A stretch of DNA of 64,000 nucleotides from WLXB01 sp040221475. GTDB taxonomy: Bacteria > Pseudomonadota > Alphaproteobacteria > Rhodospirillales > Rhodospirillaceae. The position numbers were made by a program, and so were the translations under genes. Location: NCBI GenBank assembly GCA_040221475.1, contig JAVKEJ010000032.1, forward strand, positions 372,001 to 436,000. Reading direction: 5' to 3'. Positions 25,481 to 33,734 of the stretch are shown here, piece by piece. The notes beneath the pieces were generated by a model that searched no databases, was not told where the DNA came from, and worked only from the letters and a program-made list of their open reading frames with translations. The stretch's first letter is position 1, and every line of letters begins with the position of its first letter.

Positions 25481-26323
25481 ATGCGGATTTATCTCACTTT
25501 TGCGGCAGCGCTATTGGCGGGCAGTCTCAACCAGGCCCAAGCACAATCTTTTGATAGCCTATTGAGCAACGTGACAGAAACCGTCAGTGACATCACAGAC
25601 GTTGTTTTGCCGGGTGTCACGAATCTCAGAGTCGGACTGGGGCCAGTCATCACACCAGCTTACGAAGGATCTGATGACTATAAGGTCAAAGCAGCCCCTC
25701 TCATTTCTCTGCGATATCGTGATCTCATCCAGGTCGACAACAACAATATCCGGGTCAATGTATTTGGCCGAGACAGCATTTTTCAATCCAACACATTTAA
25801 AGCCGGGCCTTTGCTCAAGCTGGACTTCGGACGCGACGAGACTGACAGCCCGGACTTGGCTGGACTCGCAGACGTCGGCACCAGCATCGAATTGGGCGTA
25901 TTTGCAAGCTACACTGTGGGACCAACCCGGGCACGTATTCGGGTGCAACATGACGTTATCAGTGGGCACTCGGGCATGCGCGTGATTGGTGATTTAAGCG
26001 TTGCCGTATACCGATCAAACGCGCTCACCTTAACCAGCAATTTGAGCACCACCTGGAGCGACGGCAGCTATATGGACTCTTTTTTCGGGGTCTCTGCTGC
26101 TCAAGCTCTGACGTCTGGCCTCCCAGCGTTTGATGCCATGTCTGGCCTGAAAGACATCAGCCTTGCCTTTGTTGGCAATTACACGGTGTCCGACCATTGG
26201 GCATTGGTTGGCAATGCGGGTTATTCCAAGCTCTTAGGAGACGCAAAAAACAGCCCAATTGTAGCAATCCAAGGTTCATCAAACCAATTCGTTGGTGGAA
26301 TTTTTGCCGTATACAGCTTTTAG
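25481..26323 (+). CDS. MipA/OmpV family outer membrane protein
   Basis: A 280-residue protein with a signal peptide (RIYLTFAAALLAGSLNQAQA) and a mature part of alternating amphipathic strands (e.g. LRVGLGPVITPAYEGSDDYK, AAPLISLRYRDLIQV). It ends in the aromatic residue Phe (FAVYSF), typical of beta-barrels. MipA/OmpV proteins are scaffold or porin-like barrels. I chose the ATG at 25481, directly after AGGGGGCGG; a longer open frame to 25400 lacks such a site and would bury the signal peptide. Confidence 0.83.
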   Translation: MRIYLTFAAALLAGSLNQAQAQSFDSLLSNVTETVSDITDVVLPGVTNLRVGLGPVITPAYEGSDDYKVKAAPLISLRYRDLIQVDNNNIRVNVFGRDSIFQSNTFKAGPLLKLDFGRDETDSPDLAGLADVGTSIELGVFASYTVGPTRARIRVQHDVISGHSGMRVIGDLSVAVYRSNALTLTSNLSTTWSDGSYMDSFFGVSAAQALTSGLPAFDAMSGLKDISLAFVGNYTVSDHWALVGNAGYSKLLGDAKNSPIVAIQGSSNQFVGGIFAVYSF

Positions 26324-26403
26324 TCTGAAGACGCGGCAAACGACGATATTAAATCAACGTGATCCTGCCCTACAAAATCCATATTCTTTGGTATGATTGG
26401 GTC

Positions 26404-27009
26404 ATGAAACTGAAATCAGCAACCATTCGTGACATGCCGTCGAACCAAACACTACAGGCCGAGAAGCTCTCAAATCATGGGGTGTCGATAGGGACACACC
26501 ATGCGTTTGGTGGTCTTTTCAGTGCAGCAGTCATCGCGGCCCTGGCGCTTACACTTTTGACAAACCCAACACTTGCCTATGCGCAAGAAACGGATAAGCC
26601 TAAGACGGCTAATGATGAAGGGTATGTTCTTGAGCAATATCCAGACTCTTTGCCGCAAACTACAAATCAGTGCATTTTCTTTCGTACCTTGTACGACTGG
26701 AAGCCCCTGAACCGGCACAACCTTATTGTATGGGCCCCAAGTCGAAAGCATCCCTATCACTTGCAGTTGGACCGACCGTGTCAAAACCTGCGTTTTGCGC
26801 ACACCATTGGGTTTACGTCTACAAATGGCCGCTTATGCGGCTTCGGTGGAGATTCGATTTTGGTCACCAGCGGTGGCGGTCGGCCTGACAGATGCCCAAT
26901 CGGATCAATCACAAAGCTCGATGAGGCTGGTTTGGAACGTTTGTTAGCTCAAGGACGCGGCCGAACACTAAGGGAAAAACGCGAGGCTGAAGCAGAGCCT
27001 AACCAATAA
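26404..27009 (+). CDS. DUF6491-like exported protein
   Basis: A 201-residue protein with an internal hydrophobic segment (about residues 38-55, ending TLAYAQ) that fits a signal peptide with a long n-region; a start at a later Met is possible. The mature domain has NQCIFFRTLYDWKPLNRHNL, VWAPSRKHPYHLQL and CGFGGDSILV with paired cysteines, resembling the DUF6491 family of small exported proteins. The C-terminus is charged. Function unknown. Confidence 0.65.
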   Translation: MKLKSATIRDMPSNQTLQAEKLSNHGVSIGTHHAFGGLFSAAVIAALALTLLTNPTLAYAQETDKPKTANDEGYVLEQYPDSLPQTTNQCIFFRTLYDWKPLNRHNLIVWAPSRKHPYHLQLDRPCQNLRFAHTIGFTSTNGRLCGFGGDSILVTSGGGRPDRCPIGSITKLDEAGLERLLAQGRGRTLREKREAEAEPNQ

Positions 27010-27271
27010 CCCCCGTAAAAATCACCTCAAGTCCTCATTTTACTATCAAAATTGACGTTTTTCGCTCTGCTATTCAAGAAACCGTCGCGGCTCACAATAT
27101 AAGCACCAATAGTCTAATTTCACTTCAATGGCAGACTGTTGAGCTCTGAAAATTTCTGACATTTAACGACGATGACATAACCCACGGCAGAAAAGGGCTT
27201 TAAAGCTTTCGGTCTTGCCGCTGTCTGTGACAAGCCTGACAATAGGAATCGTCAATACAGGTTAGAATTGC

Positions 27272-30202
27272 ATGCCGCAGACATCTGAAAAATTCATTCA
27301 AAGATTTACCGTCGCTTATGCGTCTGCACTGCTTCTGATCGCCAGCGTGATTGCCGGATCAGCGTTTCTTCTGACCAGCGCGACAACACAGCAAATTGGC
27401 GATGCCGCCGTCATTAACATCAGCGGCAAACAGCGCATGCTATCTCAACGCATCGCGCAATTTGCGCAACGGCGCATTCAAGAAGGGTCGAGCCTCTCGT
27501 CAGAGGCATTAGAGACACTGGCGCGCCAAATGCTGGCAGTCCACCAAGCGCTGATCAAAGGGGATGAAGATATGGGAGTTGTAAAACCGCTTCCGGAGTC
27601 GGCATGGCCTATCTATTTTGATGAACCACACAACCTCGACAAACGCGTTCGCGCTTATGCAGCCAATGCCATAGCCCTCGCGGCTATTGAAGACAGCCGC
27701 AGCGAACAAGCCTTTCGACTGTTGGCCGCGATTCAAAAAGAAGCGGAAGCCCCACTTCTGGAATCTCTCGATGCTGCTGTCAGCCACTATGAGAAAATTT
27801 CCACAAATAAAACGAATACCACCCTTGGTGTGGGATTGATTATTGCCGCACTGTTGATCGCAATGCTGGCCGGTGTCGGACTGTTTTTATTTCGACCAAT
27901 GGCAAAGCGTGCGCAAAGAGACGTATCACGCATTGTCGATCTGGCCGCAGCTGTAGAAGCAAATGAAAAACGCCTTAGTTCCATTATGAAAACTTTGGCA
28001 GATGGCATTGTAACGATTGATAACAAAGGAACCATTTTATCATTCAACCAAGCCGCCGAGGTCATCTTTGGGTACACAGATAAAGAGGTGCGCGGCAAGA
28101 ATTTCAGGGTTCTTTTACCAAGCACTGAGCGCCGTGGTGATATGGAATACTTTGGTGAATCAATACGGCGGCAAGCCAAGGGTAAACTAGGAGAACGCAA
28201 AGGAGGCGCGCGCGAGATCGTCGCCCTTCGCAAAGACGGTCGTGAATTTTCCATGGAACTTTCTGTCAGCAGTCTAGAGACTGATGATTCCCATATTTAC
28301 ACCGCCATTGTCCGCGACATCACCGACCGCAAGACTGCAGAGACCGTGTTAAAGCGTCAAGCCTGGGTTATGGAGAACATTGCAGATGCGGTCATTCTGG
28401 CTGATCCTGAAGGCCGCATTATCGACTGCAATAAGAGGGCTCAAGACCTTACAGGATACGACAGAATTGAATTACTTGGCACGCCGGTGATGGAGCTTAT
28501 GGCAAACCGCTCGGAAGAGATTCGCAGCATAGCACAAAGCGAAGCTCGCGCTCTTACGGAGAAAGGCGAGATATGGCGGCAAGAATTCGAAATCAAACGT
28601 AAGGATGGCGAGATTCGTGTGTTCGACAACACAACCACTGGCATGTTCGACAACCGCGGACGTTTAATTGGTCGTATTTCAGTGAACCGTGATGTGACCG
28701 AGCAACGAGAGTTGGGCCGTGTAAAAAACGAGTTTATCTCTGTCGTCAGTCACGAATTACGTACGCCATTAACTTCTATTATGGGGTCACTCGGCCTTAT
28801 CAAAAGCGGTTCTGTTGGTGAGATGAGTACGGACCTTGGAAGTATGATCAACATTGCTTACTCAAACAGTGAGCGACTGGTGCGATTAATTAACGACATT
28901 CTCGACCTCGAAAAAATCGAGGCGGGCCGAATGAACTTCAACTTAGCACCTGTGAAAGCCATGCTGCTGCTAGAAAATGCCATAACTGAGAACACCGGCT
29001 ATGCAGAAAAAAATAATGTGGTCATCAACATAACTGACCCTGTCAAAGACATAGTTGTAAACACAGACACAGATAAAACGGCGCAAGTCTTTGCGAATTT
29101 GCTTTCAAACGCCATTAAGTTTTCACCTGAAAATACATCAGTTGAAATAGGCGCCAGAAGAGTGAGTGACAAGATACGCTTTTTCGTGCGTGATTACGGT
29201 CCTGGAATTCCAACAGCTTTTAGAGCTTCAATCTTTGGCAAATTCTCGCAGGCGGACTCTTCAGCAAGCCGTAAAAAGGGTGGCACAGGGCTTGGACTGA
29301 GCATCAGTAAGACTATCGTTGAACATCTGGGTGGGCAGATCGGTTTTGACTCTACTGAGGGTGAGGGCTCAACCTTTTACTTCGACTTGCCAGAGGTTAC
29401 GCCGGCAGCTCAACAAAACCTTGTCGCTATTGTGCACCATAAATCAGCCTTGGTTGTTGAAGACGATCAGGATGCGGCAACTCTGCTGCGCATGATCCTT
29501 GAACAAATGGGCCTAACAGTTGACGTAGCCCTGACATTGGGCGCTGCTGAAGGTCTTGCTTCAAAGCAACATTTTGATGTCATTACTTTGGACCTGGGGC
29601 TTAATGGAGCTTGTGGCGTTGACCTTCTGGACTCATTGGCAGAGTCTGAATTGAACAAAGATACGCCAGTTATTGTTGTGTCCGGCAAGCGCCAACAGGA
29701 TGTAACCGCCTTAGCAGGAGGTGCCATAGACTTAGCCGGCTGGATTCGCAAACCGGTTAATGTTGAAACACTGAAGGCCATTTTGCGGAAATGTTTAAGC
29801 GCCAACCTCTCTGACAAACCACACATCTTACATGTTGAAGACGACCCAGATGTTCGGGCTATCGTTCAAAAACTTTTGGGAAACACCGTAGATATCACGC
29901 GCGCAGAAAGCCTTAGCGCAGCACGCAGCATATTGTTGAAAGATGGTCAGGTGTTTGACTTAGTTCTGCTTGACTTAGCGCTTGGTGATGGGCGCGGTGA
30001 GGAACTTCTGCCCGATCTCAGAACAATAAACGGGAAGCACATACCTGTGATCGTGTTTTCGGCCAATGACCTGGACCAGTCATCAGCCATTGAGAAGGTC
30101 ACGCATGTTTTACAAAAATCAAGGACCAGCAACGATGATCTTTCCGCATGCGTGATTTCTGCTATTGAGAGACATCAGCGAAATCGAACCGCAATCTCGT
30201 AG
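27272..30202 (+). CDS. Hybrid sensor histidine kinase with PilJ-type sensor, two PAS and two receiver domains
   Basis: A 976-residue membrane kinase. A first transmembrane segment (about 14-34) precedes a periplasmic domain starting with ISGKQRMLSQRIAQ, the PilJ/NarX-type N-terminal module. A second membrane segment lies at about 182-208. Two PAS domains (~235-350, ~360-480) follow. The HisKA domain has His494 in SVVSHELRTP, and the ATPase domain has the N, G1 and G2 boxes (GTGLGLSISKTIVEHLGG). Two receivers follow with phosphoacceptors Asp774 and Asp901. Signal and output are unknown. The next gene is a single-domain receiver. Confidence 0.93.
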   Translation: MPQTSEKFIQRFTVAYASALLLIASVIAGSAFLLTSATTQQIGDAAVINISGKQRMLSQRIAQFAQRRIQEGSSLSSEALETLARQMLAVHQALIKGDEDMGVVKPLPESAWPIYFDEPHNLDKRVRAYAANAIALAAIEDSRSEQAFRLLAAIQKEAEAPLLESLDAAVSHYEKISTNKTNTTLGVGLIIAALLIAMLAGVGLFLFRPMAKRAQRDVSRIVDLAAAVEANEKRLSSIMKTLADGIVTIDNKGTILSFNQAAEVIFGYTDKEVRGKNFRVLLPSTERRGDMEYFGESIRRQAKGKLGERKGGAREIVALRKDGREFSMELSVSSLETDDSHIYTAIVRDITDRKTAETVLKRQAWVMENIADAVILADPEGRIIDCNKRAQDLTGYDRIELLGTPVMELMANRSEEIRSIAQSEARALTEKGEIWRQEFEIKRKDGEIRVFDNTTTGMFDNRGRLIGRISVNRDVTEQRELGRVKNEFISVVSHELRTPLTSIMGSLGLIKSGSVGEMSTDLGSMINIAYSNSERLVRLINDILDLEKIEAGRMNFNLAPVKAMLLLENAITENTGYAEKNNVVINITDPVKDIVVNTDTDKTAQVFANLLSNAIKFSPENTSVEIGARRVSDKIRFFVRDYGPGIPTAFRASIFGKFSQADSSASRKKGGTGLGLSISKTIVEHLGGQIGFDSTEGEGSTFYFDLPEVTPAAQQNLVAIVHHKSALVVEDDQDAATLLRMILEQMGLTVDVALTLGAAEGLASKQHFDVITLDLGLNGACGVDLLDSLAESELNKDTPVIVVSGKRQQDVTALAGGAIDLAGWIRKPVNVETLKAILRKCLSANLSDKPHILHVEDDPDVRAIVQKLLGNTVDITRAESLSAARSILLKDGQVFDLVLLDLALGDGRGEELLPDLRTINGKHIPVIVFSANDLDQSSAIEKVTHVLQKSRTSNDDLSACVISAIERHQRNRTAIS

Positions 30203-30218
30203 GGCTTTAAATTTCAGC

Positions 30219-30608
30219 ATGGCAAAAAATTTAGAAAAAATTCTGCACATTGAAGATGAACCTGACATAAGAGCCATCACAAAAATGGCGCTTGAAAAAG
30301 TTGGGCACCTCAATGTGGAAAGCTGCGAATCTGGCAAGGTCGCGCTTGAACAAGTAGCAGCTTATGCGCCCGATCTCATTTTGTTAGACGCCATGATGCC
30401 TGATATGGATGGCCCGGAAGTTCTAAAACAATTGCGGGAGAGAGAAGATACGAAACATCTGCCTATTATCTTCATGACCGCAAAAGTGCAAGCAAGTGAA
30501 ATCGAAGCCTACAAGGCCATGGGAGCTTTGGATGTGATTGCCAAACCCTTTGACCCAATGAGCTTACATCAACAGATCAAAGACATTTGGGCCGCAGCAC
30601 AGTCGTAA
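30219..30608 (+). CDS. Single-domain response regulator
   Basis: A 129-residue CheY-like receiver with the acidic pair in HIEDEPD, phosphoacceptor Asp57 in LLDAMMPDMDG, a Thr in FMTAK and the Lys in KPFDP. There is no output domain, so it acts through protein contact or as a phosphate relay. I use the ATG at 30219, 16 bases after the kinase stop; a TTG at 30165 within the kinase gene is unlikely. It probably works with the upstream hybrid kinase. Confidence 0.9.
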   Translation: MAKNLEKILHIEDEPDIRAITKMALEKVGHLNVESCESGKVALEQVAAYAPDLILLDAMMPDMDGPEVLKQLREREDTKHLPIIFMTAKVQASEIEAYKAMGALDVIAKPFDPMSLHQQIKDIWAAAQS

Positions 30609-30628
30609 CTAATGTATTGTGCCAAAGT

Positions 30629-30660
30629 AAAACGCCCAAGCATTGCCCGGGCGTTTTTTG
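30629..30660 (+). terminator. Bidirectional Rho-independent terminator
   Basis: AAACGCCC and GGGCGTTT form an 8-bp stem around about 10 bases, followed by TTTTTT on the plus strand and TTTT on the minus. It lies between the convergent receiver and DUF1838 genes and can end both transcripts. Confidence 0.85.
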
Positions 30661-30670
30661 ATTTGAGAAT

Positions 30671-31588
30671 TTAGTCTTTCTCTTCAGCTCGCCAAGTGTC
30701 GATTGCTCGCTGGGTTACCGTCCATGACGTTTCATTTGGACGCATATCATCCAGAGGTGGCGCGGAAACATAGGCTGGGTAGTTACTTTTGATTTCTTTC
30801 TTCACAACGTCAGGCAAGTCTTCCCAGCTGTTGAGTCGCAGACCGGCGGTGTGAAAAATCACGACGCCATCGCGATCTCCCATCTTCATCCACGGCAGAA
30901 ATTTTGAAACCCGGGCCCATGAAATAACGCGGTCCTTCACGAAGTTCGCGTCACCGTCCAAGAGGTCGTCGATGGGTGTTGCGCCCGTGCCGAACTCCAT
31001 CGCATGATAGGTTCCTCCGACATACTCCTGATAGTCGCCCGCGAGGGGGTTGTCATAAAACAACCGCGCAGCACCGCCACCGTTGAGATACATCCCTCCC
31101 AACTCAATCGCTTCGAACTTCGCCCTCGGCGTGCCGTCCTCATTATAAGCATAGACCGGAAAGCGCCCGTCTCCGAGCTGCATATTCACCGGGTCATTGG
31201 CCACCTGAATGACCTTCACTTCTTCGTCGGTCCATGGATTTAACCATGTATCAACAACTTCATTGGTTTCCGGATCCAGATAAAACATGACCTCGCGTGA
31301 CACCGCGCGATATCCCATACCCTTGTTAGGATCTTCGAGAATGTCACAGGCGCGCACGTTCATACCCTGCACGTTAAACAGGTGACGGTCTTTCTCGCCG
31401 GGACGACGGCTATACATTTTGCCTTCCCACCAAAAAATGGCTTCTTCCCCTTCAAGCAACGAGCAGCTTTGCTTGATCTGCATTTTGATCACGTCGTTAG
31501 GGTCATTTGGATCCAAGCGCTCGGCAGTTGCGGTCAACGGCACCAGAGCGCACACGCCGGCAATCAGTCCTGTTGAAAAACGGTTCAT
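30671..31588 (-). CDS. DUF1838-type exported protein, copy 1
   Basis: A 305-residue protein with a signal peptide (residues 1-22, cleavage after ATA). It has conserved blocks such as LDPNDPNDVIKMQIKQSC, WWEGKMYSR, PGEKDRHLFNVQGMN and YRAVSREVMFYLDPETNE. These fit the DUF1838 family, which I recognise by its WW-G-Y-R and DRHLFNVEGMN signatures. Function not established. AAGGGGGA lies before the ATG at 31588. It is the second gene of a tandem pair, 4 bases after its paralog. Confidence 0.75.
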   Translation of the reverse strand: MNRFSTGLIAGVCALVPLTATAERLDPNDPNDVIKMQIKQSCSLLEGEEAIFWWEGKMYSRRPGEKDRHLFNVQGMNVRACDILEDPNKGMGYRAVSREVMFYLDPETNEVVDTWLNPWTDEEVKVIQVANDPVNMQLGDGRFPVYAYNEDGTPRAKFEAIELGGMYLNGGGAARLFYDNPLAGDYQEYVGGTYHAMEFGTGATPIDDLLDGDANFVKDRVISWARVSKFLPWMKMGDRDGVVIFHTAGLRLNSWEDLPDVVKKEIKSNYPAYVSAPPLDDMRPNETSWTVTQRAIDTWRAEEKD

Positions 31589-31592
31589 CACG

Positions 31593-32510
31593 TCATTCCC
31601 CCTTTGCGGTGCGTGCATCGAACACCTGCTTGAAGTAACTCCAGCTGGTGACATTTGGACGAGCATCGTCCAGCGGCGGCGGCTCTTTGTAGATCGGGTA
31701 ATTCTTTTCAATCTCGGCTTTCAGCCGTGCAGGCAAGCCGTCATAGCCATCAACGCGACCCCCAACAGTGGAAAAAATCATCATGCCGGTGCGGCCCTCC
31801 ATCTTCATCCACGGAAGCCACTCTGAAAAACGTGCCCAGGACAAAACATAGCTGTCGAGTTTGTCTTTTTCAGAATCAAAAAGATCATCGGCATAGGTGT
31901 AAGAATTCAGGGCTTCCATGGCGTGATATTTGTTGCCAACGTAGTCTTGGTAATCGCCTGCCAACGGGTTCTTATAATACAGTGGTGCTTCACCGCCCTC
32001 GATAACGCGATTGCCGATAATTTTGGCATCAAACCTGTATGGCGTCCCATCCTCAGATCGCGCGTAAGACGGGCGGCGCATATTGACGGGGTCGTTGGCC
32101 ACATGGATAACCTCGACCTCTTCCTTGGTCCAAGGATTCACCCAGGTGGTCATCGGCTCGTTCGTTTCAGGGTCTAAATATAAAAGAATTTCCCGGGAAA
32201 CAGATCTGTAGCCATGACCCCGTTTCGGGTCTTCAAAGTTTTTGCAGGCCCGCATGTTCATGCCTTCGACGTCAAACAGGTGACGGTCTCTCTCACCAGG
32301 GACACGGCTGTACGCAGAGCCCTGCCACCAGTAGACGATCGGTTCACCTTCCTTGAGCGAACAGTTCATTTTTTGGGCGGCCAAAATCGCATCATCTGGA
32401 TTGGCTGGGTCGAGCATTCGAGCATTTACAGCTGCGGCCATTGTGAAGCCAACGGCAACCGACGCAAATGCGGTCCAATGCCGAGCCTTAAGTTTGCTCG
32501 AATGTGTCAT
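31593..32510 (-). CDS. DUF1838-type exported protein, copy 2
   Basis: A 305-residue paralog of the gene at 30671, colinear and of identical length, with more than half the residues apparently shared by eye. A signal peptide spans residues 12-30. It has WWQGSAYSR, PGERDRHLFDVEGMN and SREILLYLDPETNEP. The two proteins probably arose by local duplication and may form a heterodimer or have divided substrates. GGAAGGGGA precedes the start. A promoter is visible at 32568-32596. Confidence 0.75.
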   Translation of the reverse strand: MTHSSKLKARHWTAFASVAVGFTMAAAVNARMLDPANPDDAILAAQKMNCSLKEGEPIVYWWQGSAYSRVPGERDRHLFDVEGMNMRACKNFEDPKRGHGYRSVSREILLYLDPETNEPMTTWVNPWTKEEVEVIHVANDPVNMRRPSYARSEDGTPYRFDAKIIGNRVIEGGEAPLYYKNPLAGDYQDYVGNKYHAMEALNSYTYADDLFDSEKDKLDSYVLSWARFSEWLPWMKMEGRTGMMIFSTVGGRVDGYDGLPARLKAEIEKNYPIYKEPPPLDDARPNVTSWSYFKQVFDARTAKGE

Positions 32511-32914
32511 TGAGATCCCCTTCCTCTGACTTCCAATTAAGTTGGAGTCGCAAAAATCCTACTCAAAATTAAAGCCTCTACTCTTCCCTGTACCAATGAC
32601 AATCGGAAGATCGGCCATTAGGTTGATGGAATAAGTTTTCATAAAAACATAACTGTGTCGAATAATACCCTAATATTTATCTTATTTATAAATCAATCTC
32701 CCCCTTTCCTCGGCCCCGGCAAATTATTGTCATAATCGTGGGATTCTTCTTGCAAGATCGTCCTGCATTAGCGACTCATACGCGCTCAGAACTGGTTATT
32801 TTGTCGGCACACAGAAATACCTGCCCCCTTGCGGGCTGAATGCCAGCGCGCCTAAAATAGCTACACTTGGTGGATCCATATTCTTTGACCCACTTCATAT
32901 TGTGAGGAAAACCT
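32511..32914. other. 404-base intergenic region between divergent units
   Basis: AT-richer than its surroundings, this gap separates the DUF1838 operon (minus) from dsbA (plus). I find the minus-strand promoter described separately. A near-palindrome CCAATTAAGTTGG lies at about 32532-32544. I see no RNA gene and no convincing plus-strand promoter. Confidence 0.6.
32568..32596 (-). promoter_or_regulatory. Sigma70-like promoter for the DUF1838 operon
   Basis: On the minus strand, TTGGTA (4 of 6) and TTTAAT (5 of 6) are separated by 17 bases, about 58 bases upstream of the ATG at 32510. Spacing and position are good. Confidence 0.5.
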
Positions 32915-33664
32915 GTGAAACCCTTTGCTTCCGCCATTTTTGGCTGCGCCTTTATGGCTTTTGCGCTGGTCGGCACGACATCGTGCGCAGAAGAAGATAA
33001 TCCAGAAAGCGCTGCAACCGTTGGCCAAGCTCAGAGCGACTCGACGTCAGAGGCATCGGCCACGCCCGACTCGGTTCAACTCGCTCAGGCTGACACAGAA
33101 ACAAACACAGATGCGGCCATGCCAGCGTCTGGTCCTGTGTATAGGGAAATGATTTACGGCGACCCTGCCGCTCCGGTGACAATCGTTGAATATGCGTCTT
33201 TGACGTGTAGCCATTGCGCCACATTCCACACGACTGTGCTACCTGAACTCAAAAAGAATTATATTGATACTGGCAAAGTCCGCTTGGTGTTTCGTGATTT
33301 TCCACTTGATGGCCTAGCGATGGCCGGCGCGATGCTTGCACGGTGCGCTGAAGGCGACCGCGGCCAAGCTTTGATTAACGTTATGTTCCGTCAACAGGGC
33401 ACCTGGGTGACGTCTCAACGTCCCATCGAGCCTCTGACCTCATACGCAAAACTCGCAGGCCTTTCAGAAGACGATGTTAATGCGTGCCTCGAAAACGAAA
33501 ATATTATGAACGCTATTCGAGAAGGGCAAGAAACTGCATCGACTCAGTATCAAATTGGCTCCACGCCGACATTTTTCATTGAGGATGTCAAAGTCGAAGG
33601 CAATCGCGGTTATGAGTTCATGGCCGATGTCATTGACGAAAAATTGGCGGAGAAAGGCTCCTAA
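32915..33664 (+). CDS. DsbA-like thiol:disulfide oxidoreductase
   Basis: A 249-residue exported thioredoxin-fold protein. The N-terminus looks like a lipoprotein signal (ending GTTSC), followed by an acidic low-complexity linker. The thioredoxin domain starts at about residue 70, with the active site CSHC in SLTCSHCATFH. The cis-Pro segment is GSTPTFFIED. The GTG start is preceded by AGGA with 7-base spacing. It sits directly upstream of smc, the usual alphaproteobacterial position. It probably oxidises envelope thiols; CSHC instead of the E. coli CPHC would alter redox potential. Confidence 0.85.
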   Translation: MKPFASAIFGCAFMAFALVGTTSCAEEDNPESAATVGQAQSDSTSEASATPDSVQLAQADTETNTDAAMPASGPVYREMIYGDPAAPVTIVEYASLTCSHCATFHTTVLPELKKNYIDTGKVRLVFRDFPLDGLAMAGAMLARCAEGDRGQALINVMFRQQGTWVTSQRPIEPLTSYAKLAGLSEDDVNACLENENIMNAIREGQETASTQYQIGSTPTFFIEDVKVEGNRGYEFMADVIDEKLAEKGS

Positions 33665-33734
33665 AGTTTAGGGCCTTAATCCTTTAGAATTGTTTTTTTC
33701 CCGTAACAGAACGTTTTTTGCGGAGACCTGATCC

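Noticed and set aside
24854..33664. Genomic island or prophage
   Set aside because: No integrase, tRNA, direct repeats or phage genes are visible, and the composition does not stand out by eye.
33661..33700. Terminator or attenuator between dsbA and smc
   Set aside because: Only a 6-bp AT-rich stem (CTAAAG/CTTTAG) precedes the T-run; too weak to support.
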